Source of the DNA: CALCNS01 sp937897315
GTDB taxonomy: Bacteria; Bacillota; JAAYKD01
NCBI GenBank assembly: GCA_036744005.1
Contig: DAINOJ010000002.1
Span: 124,001 to 188,000 of the forward strand
DNA: 64,000 nucleotides
Direction of reading: 5' to 3'
Shown: positions 61,434 to 64,000 of the stretch, piece by piece
How the letters are laid out: every line of letters starts with the position of its first letter
How positions within the stretch are numbered: position 1 is the stretch's first letter
Notes under the pieces: model-generated
Databases searched by the model: none
Told to the model about the DNA's origin: nothing
What the model saw: the letters and a program-made list of their open reading frames with translations, nothing else
Translations under genes and position numbers: made by a program

Positions 61434-63563
61434 TTACGATGTCATGATTTTGGTTGTAATTCCGTTCTTAGCCAATCGCTCTATGACTTTCTTCGCATCT
61501 TTTATACCCGTCGAAAGCAGCACAATGGCAACAGAATGACTTCTTAAACGTCCAATCTCATCAGTGTCTCTCAAAAACTTACGAGCGTTACAAGCCATAT
61601 CTAGTGTCTCGACCGAATTACCGCTTGGGAGCTCAAGAATGGTGTACTCAATACCGCTACTCTCAAATCCCTTTTGTGCAAATGCAAGGTATTTCTCGAA
61701 CGCTTCTTGTTTCATAATTGGCGAATTTTCTTCATACGTATTTTGGCTACTGAGGGTTTCATAAATATGTGCGTTACGATACGCATCATCCAGCAAATCT
61801 TTGGTAATATGCAAGACATTCATGTAATATAACGTTAGTTTTTCAAAGGCCATGTTTTCTATGATAACCAATACAGTAACCTGATTCTCGACTTTAATGG
61901 GTAAAATGACGGAAGGCATATTCGGATTTAGGTACTGATTCGTATAGAAACGATCATTCAAGACGATATCCTTAAGAACATCATTCTCATTGATGTTATA
62001 TGATTTCGAGAACAATTTTGGCTGTTCACCAATGAAGACCAAACGCCTCATATAATGGCTGTTGGGTTGCCTGATATATAGACTAATATTTTGCTCATCT
62101 GTTAGGTTTCGAATCGAGGTTAAGGTCCCCCAGAAGATATCTTGCTGTGACAAAGAGTTCAAACTTTTAATGGACGCATAGAGCTTCCCTAAGCCGGTTT
62201 CGTACTTTAAGATTCGAGTCTCCTGTTCCATTTTTATTTGTCCTAAGTCATGGTTGATTTGCTGAAGAATTTGCGTTTCTTTGGATAACTCTTCAATGGT
62301 TCGCTCCTTTTCTTCGATGGTAAAGTTTTTTCTTTCCAGAACATAACCTATACTCATGGCAATCACCAAGGCTTGCACCATTTGTAGCAATATATTGACA
62401 TTTGAAAAAGTGGCTACCAAGCTATAACCTGACGCCAAGGAATGAAACATATAATAAAGACTCACTAAAATAGCAGCAAAAATTCCTTGGTTAATTCCTA
62501 GTACAATTGATACAAAGATTAAGTAAATGGTCAAGTACTGATTCACGAAGACATCATTACTACCCGTCTGCCAGTACGTGACACCTGCCATAATGGCAAA
62601 AAGTGCAATATTTTCTAATGTTCTCAGCAATCCGCTGTCGATACTTTTCCTTGTTCTTTCCACTTGGTTGTGGATTCGTTGAGGATTTTGATGCCATGCT
62701 ATCACATCATTGACTAAGGAAGAAAGTTGATTACGCAAAACCAATCCCATTTGCATGGCTGCCTTCTGACCAAAATGCTGGAGTGAGTGACTCATTTGAG
62801 TGTCCATATATATGCTGATAGGTTCTACAAATGCAAGACCTCTTCTGCGCAATTCTCTAGCAATCTCATTCGCTACTTCGTAACCGGGAGTCTTTGTGGC
62901 AGGGACAATATTAAAGATGCCGTCTACACTGTCATTCATGCTCCGCACGATTGCTTCCGATACATCTCCAGAAGTAATGAGATATTGCGAATCAAATACT
63001 CCATGTTGAATTTTCCCATCACTGAACTGCTCTTCTACCATACGATAAACCACAGAAGCCTGATCGAGTGTTTCGTATACTCCAGAGACTTGTGGTAATC
63101 TTAGTATAATGTTGAAGAAACGATTACTTGGTCGAAAACTTGCTAGGATTTGTTCACAAACCAAATGCGTTTTAGCTGCCAATTCTAGAGCCACGGGAGG
63201 TTGATCCTCGAAGGCGATCTCATCACCATACACAGAAATATGGGACAAATAAATAAACCTTGACGTTTCATAGGTAACAGATAATTCTGCGAGAGTGGAA
63301 ATCTCCGATATTTTAGCCACAGACTCCTCTGTGTTGTGAATTTGCCTGAGATCAGTATACACAACTACATCCGGTTTTTCGCTGTAGAAAACCTCTTTCA
63401 GACTTCTGTTATCACGAACAACATATTTAGAATGAGGTACTTTGGCAGTATACTGAGGTTCATCGGTTCTATAAACTCCTACCACACGATAATGATCGCG
63501 ATACAACCGGGTTATGGCATGAATACCCATGAAGCGTTCTGCTCCGACAACTAGAACCTTCAT
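61434..63563 (-). CDS. pelD: PelD-like c-di-GMP receptor fused to an N-terminal SDR domain
   Basis: A 709-residue protein. Residues 1-290 form a nucleotide-sugar epimerase-like SDR domain (VVGAERFMG for the nucleotide loop) in which the catalytic YxxxK is changed to ELAAK (127-131), so it is probably inactive. Four membrane segments follow (315-410), a coiled coil (411-455), a GAF domain (455-600) and a degenerate GGDEF domain (615-709). The GGDEF signature is replaced by RSHSV (674-678), but the inhibitory c-di-GMP site RDTD (665-668) is kept at exactly five residues before it, as in PelD of Pseudomonas. It therefore should bind c-di-GMP and activate synthesis. It overlaps the EAL gene by 4 bases. 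Confidence 0.88.
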   Translation of the reverse strand: MKVLVVGAERFMGIHAITRLYRDHYRVVGVYRTDEPQYTAKVPHSKYVVRDNRSLKEVFYSEKPDVVVYTDLRQIHNTEESVAKISEISTLAELSVTYETSRFIYLSHISVYGDEIAFEDQPPVALELAAKTHLVCEQILASFRPSNRFFNIILRLPQVSGVYETLDQASVVYRMVEEQFSDGKIQHGVFDSQYLITSGDVSEAIVRSMNDSVDGIFNIVPATKTPGYEVANEIARELRRRGLAFVEPISIYMDTQMSHSLQHFGQKAAMQMGLVLRNQLSSLVNDVIAWHQNPQRIHNQVERTRKSIDSGLLRTLENIALFAIMAGVTYWQTGSNDVFVNQYLTIYLIFVSIVLGINQGIFAAILVSLYYMFHSLASGYSLVATFSNVNILLQMVQALVIAMSIGYVLERKNFTIEEKERTIEELSKETQILQQINHDLGQIKMEQETRILKYETGLGKLYASIKSLNSLSQQDIFWGTLTSIRNLTDEQNISLYIRQPNSHYMRRLVFIGEQPKLFSKSYNINENDVLKDIVLNDRFYTNQYLNPNMPSVILPIKVENQVTVLVIIENMAFEKLTLYYMNVLHITKDLLDDAYRNAHIYETLSSQNTYEENSPIMKQEAFEKYLAFAQKGFESSGIEYTILELPSGNSVETLDMACNARKFLRDTDEIGRLRSHSVAIVLLSTGIKDAKKVIERLAKNGITTKIMTS

Positions 63564-64000
63564 TTCGAATCACCTGCCTGTCGAGTCACATCCAGGGTTT
63601 CTATGGGTTGAGGTTTCGCAAAGTAGTATCCTTGAGCCAAATGGATGTTCATTTCGTTTAACATACCGACCTGTTCTTCCGTTTCAATACCCTCAGCGAT
63701 ACATAAAATTCGTAAATTTTCACAATAATCCCGTATACTCTTAATCATAAAATATGCTTTTTCGTCGCTTAGAATATTGGACATCAGGTCAATAGGGATT
63801 TTCAACCCATCAAATCTTACCCTTGCCAACATGATGTTATTGGAAAAACCGGTCCCATAATCATCGGCTATGATTTGAATACCAAATTTCTTTAGTTGAG
63901 CTGCTTTCACCAAGACCTCTTCGGGCTTGTTATAAATATGCTCGGTCAACTCAATGAATAACTGATTCCCCTGTTGCTGCAACAACCTGGATAATTCAAT
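63560..64000 (-). CDS. EAL-domain protein (c-di-GMP phosphodiesterase), C-terminal part, cut by the window edge
   Basis: The last 146 residues of an EAL domain; it continues beyond the window. Visible catalytic blocks: FIELTE, IIADDYGTGFSN (metal-binding DD), LKIPIDLM (Lys), CIAEGIETEEQ (Glu) and LAQGYYFAKP, all compatible with an active phosphodiesterase. The EAL motif itself and any N-terminal sensor are outside. Its stop overlaps the pelD start (ATGA), so a c-di-GMP-degrading enzyme is translated together with the c-di-GMP receptor of the polysaccharide machine. Confidence 0.9.
   Translation of the reverse strand: MELSRLLQQQGNQLFIELTEHIYNKPEEVLVKAAQLKKFGIQIIADDYGTGFSNNIMLARVRFDGLKIPIDLMSNILSDEKAYFMIKSIRDYCENLRILCIAEGIETEEQVGMLNEMNIHLAQGYYFAKPQPIETLDVTRQAGDSK

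Overview
The window reads as chromosomal DNA of an anaerobic, hydrogen-metabolising Bacillota bacterium, most likely a member of the Clostridia. Reasons: a trimeric electron-bifurcating-type [FeFe]-hydrogenase (HydABC) beside a sensory [FeFe]-hydrogenase and the redox repressor Rex; a Trp T-box leader; the Gram-positive gene order rpsF-ssb-rpsR-yybS-rplI-lon-dnaB; strong Shine-Dalgarno sites with frequent TTG and GTG starts; and LonC, a Lon family known mainly from spore formers. No sporulation gene, rRNA, prophage, insertion sequence or CRISPR array is seen. The species cannot be named from the sequence.

Layout. 1-1,610: 5' part of lon, cut by the window edge. 1,751-9,112 (minus): hydrogen metabolism, made of a PP2C/SpoIIE-type phosphatase and a PAS-containing sensory hydrogenase with their own promoter, downstream of hydCBA. 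9,243-10,783 (minus): rex and a translationally coupled LysR-type regulator, with ATCGAT-rich palindromes around both operons and a Rex-like operator in the hydCBA promoter. 10,949-14,337: a GNAT acetyltransferase, an aspartoacylase-like hydrolase, a DNA-deoxyinosine glycosylase and a membrane diguanylate cyclase. 14,466-23,504 (minus): clpX, tig (with a collapsed tRNA-Gly in its leader), uvrB, then an envelope group ctpA, an M23 peptidase, ftsX and ftsE. 23,686-33,015: RNase J, mreB, Nudix, lysS, marR, a short family A polymerase, a second Nudix, a HAD phosphatase and tcdA. 33,120-43,568 (plus): SGNH hydrolase, membrane propeller protein, cvpA, DUF951, then rpsF-ssb-rpsR with an S6:S18-type leader, and yybS-rplI-lonC-dnaB-FAD oxidoreductase. 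43,682-43,837: tRNA-Lys and tRNA-Val. 44,187-50,835: AbgT transporter, T-box-controlled solitary trpB, M32 and M20 peptidases, HutD-like protein.

50,856-64,000 (minus) is the most interesting part: a Pel-type exopolysaccharide operon. It runs from an EAL phosphodiesterase domain (cut by the edge) through PelD, PelE, a DUF2194 protein that may stand in for the PelA deacetylase, PelF and PelG, and continues almost without gaps into two CotH-like proteins, a VTC-type polyphosphate polymerase and a DUF4956 membrane protein. PelD carries an N-terminal SDR domain without the catalytic tyrosine and a GGDEF-like domain whose active site is lost but whose c-di-GMP-binding RxxD is kept. One CotH keeps the kinase residues; the other, a lipoprotein, has lost them. 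I infer a c-di-GMP-gated polysaccharide synthase coupled to a phosphorylation or polyphosphate module.

Within the window a c-di-GMP circuit can be proposed: diguanylate cyclase (13,129) makes it, the EAL protein (63,560) degrades it and PelD senses it. The hydrogen region looks like a redox circuit: Rex senses NADH/NAD+, represses hydCBA, and the HydS/phosphatase pair may report on hydrogen.
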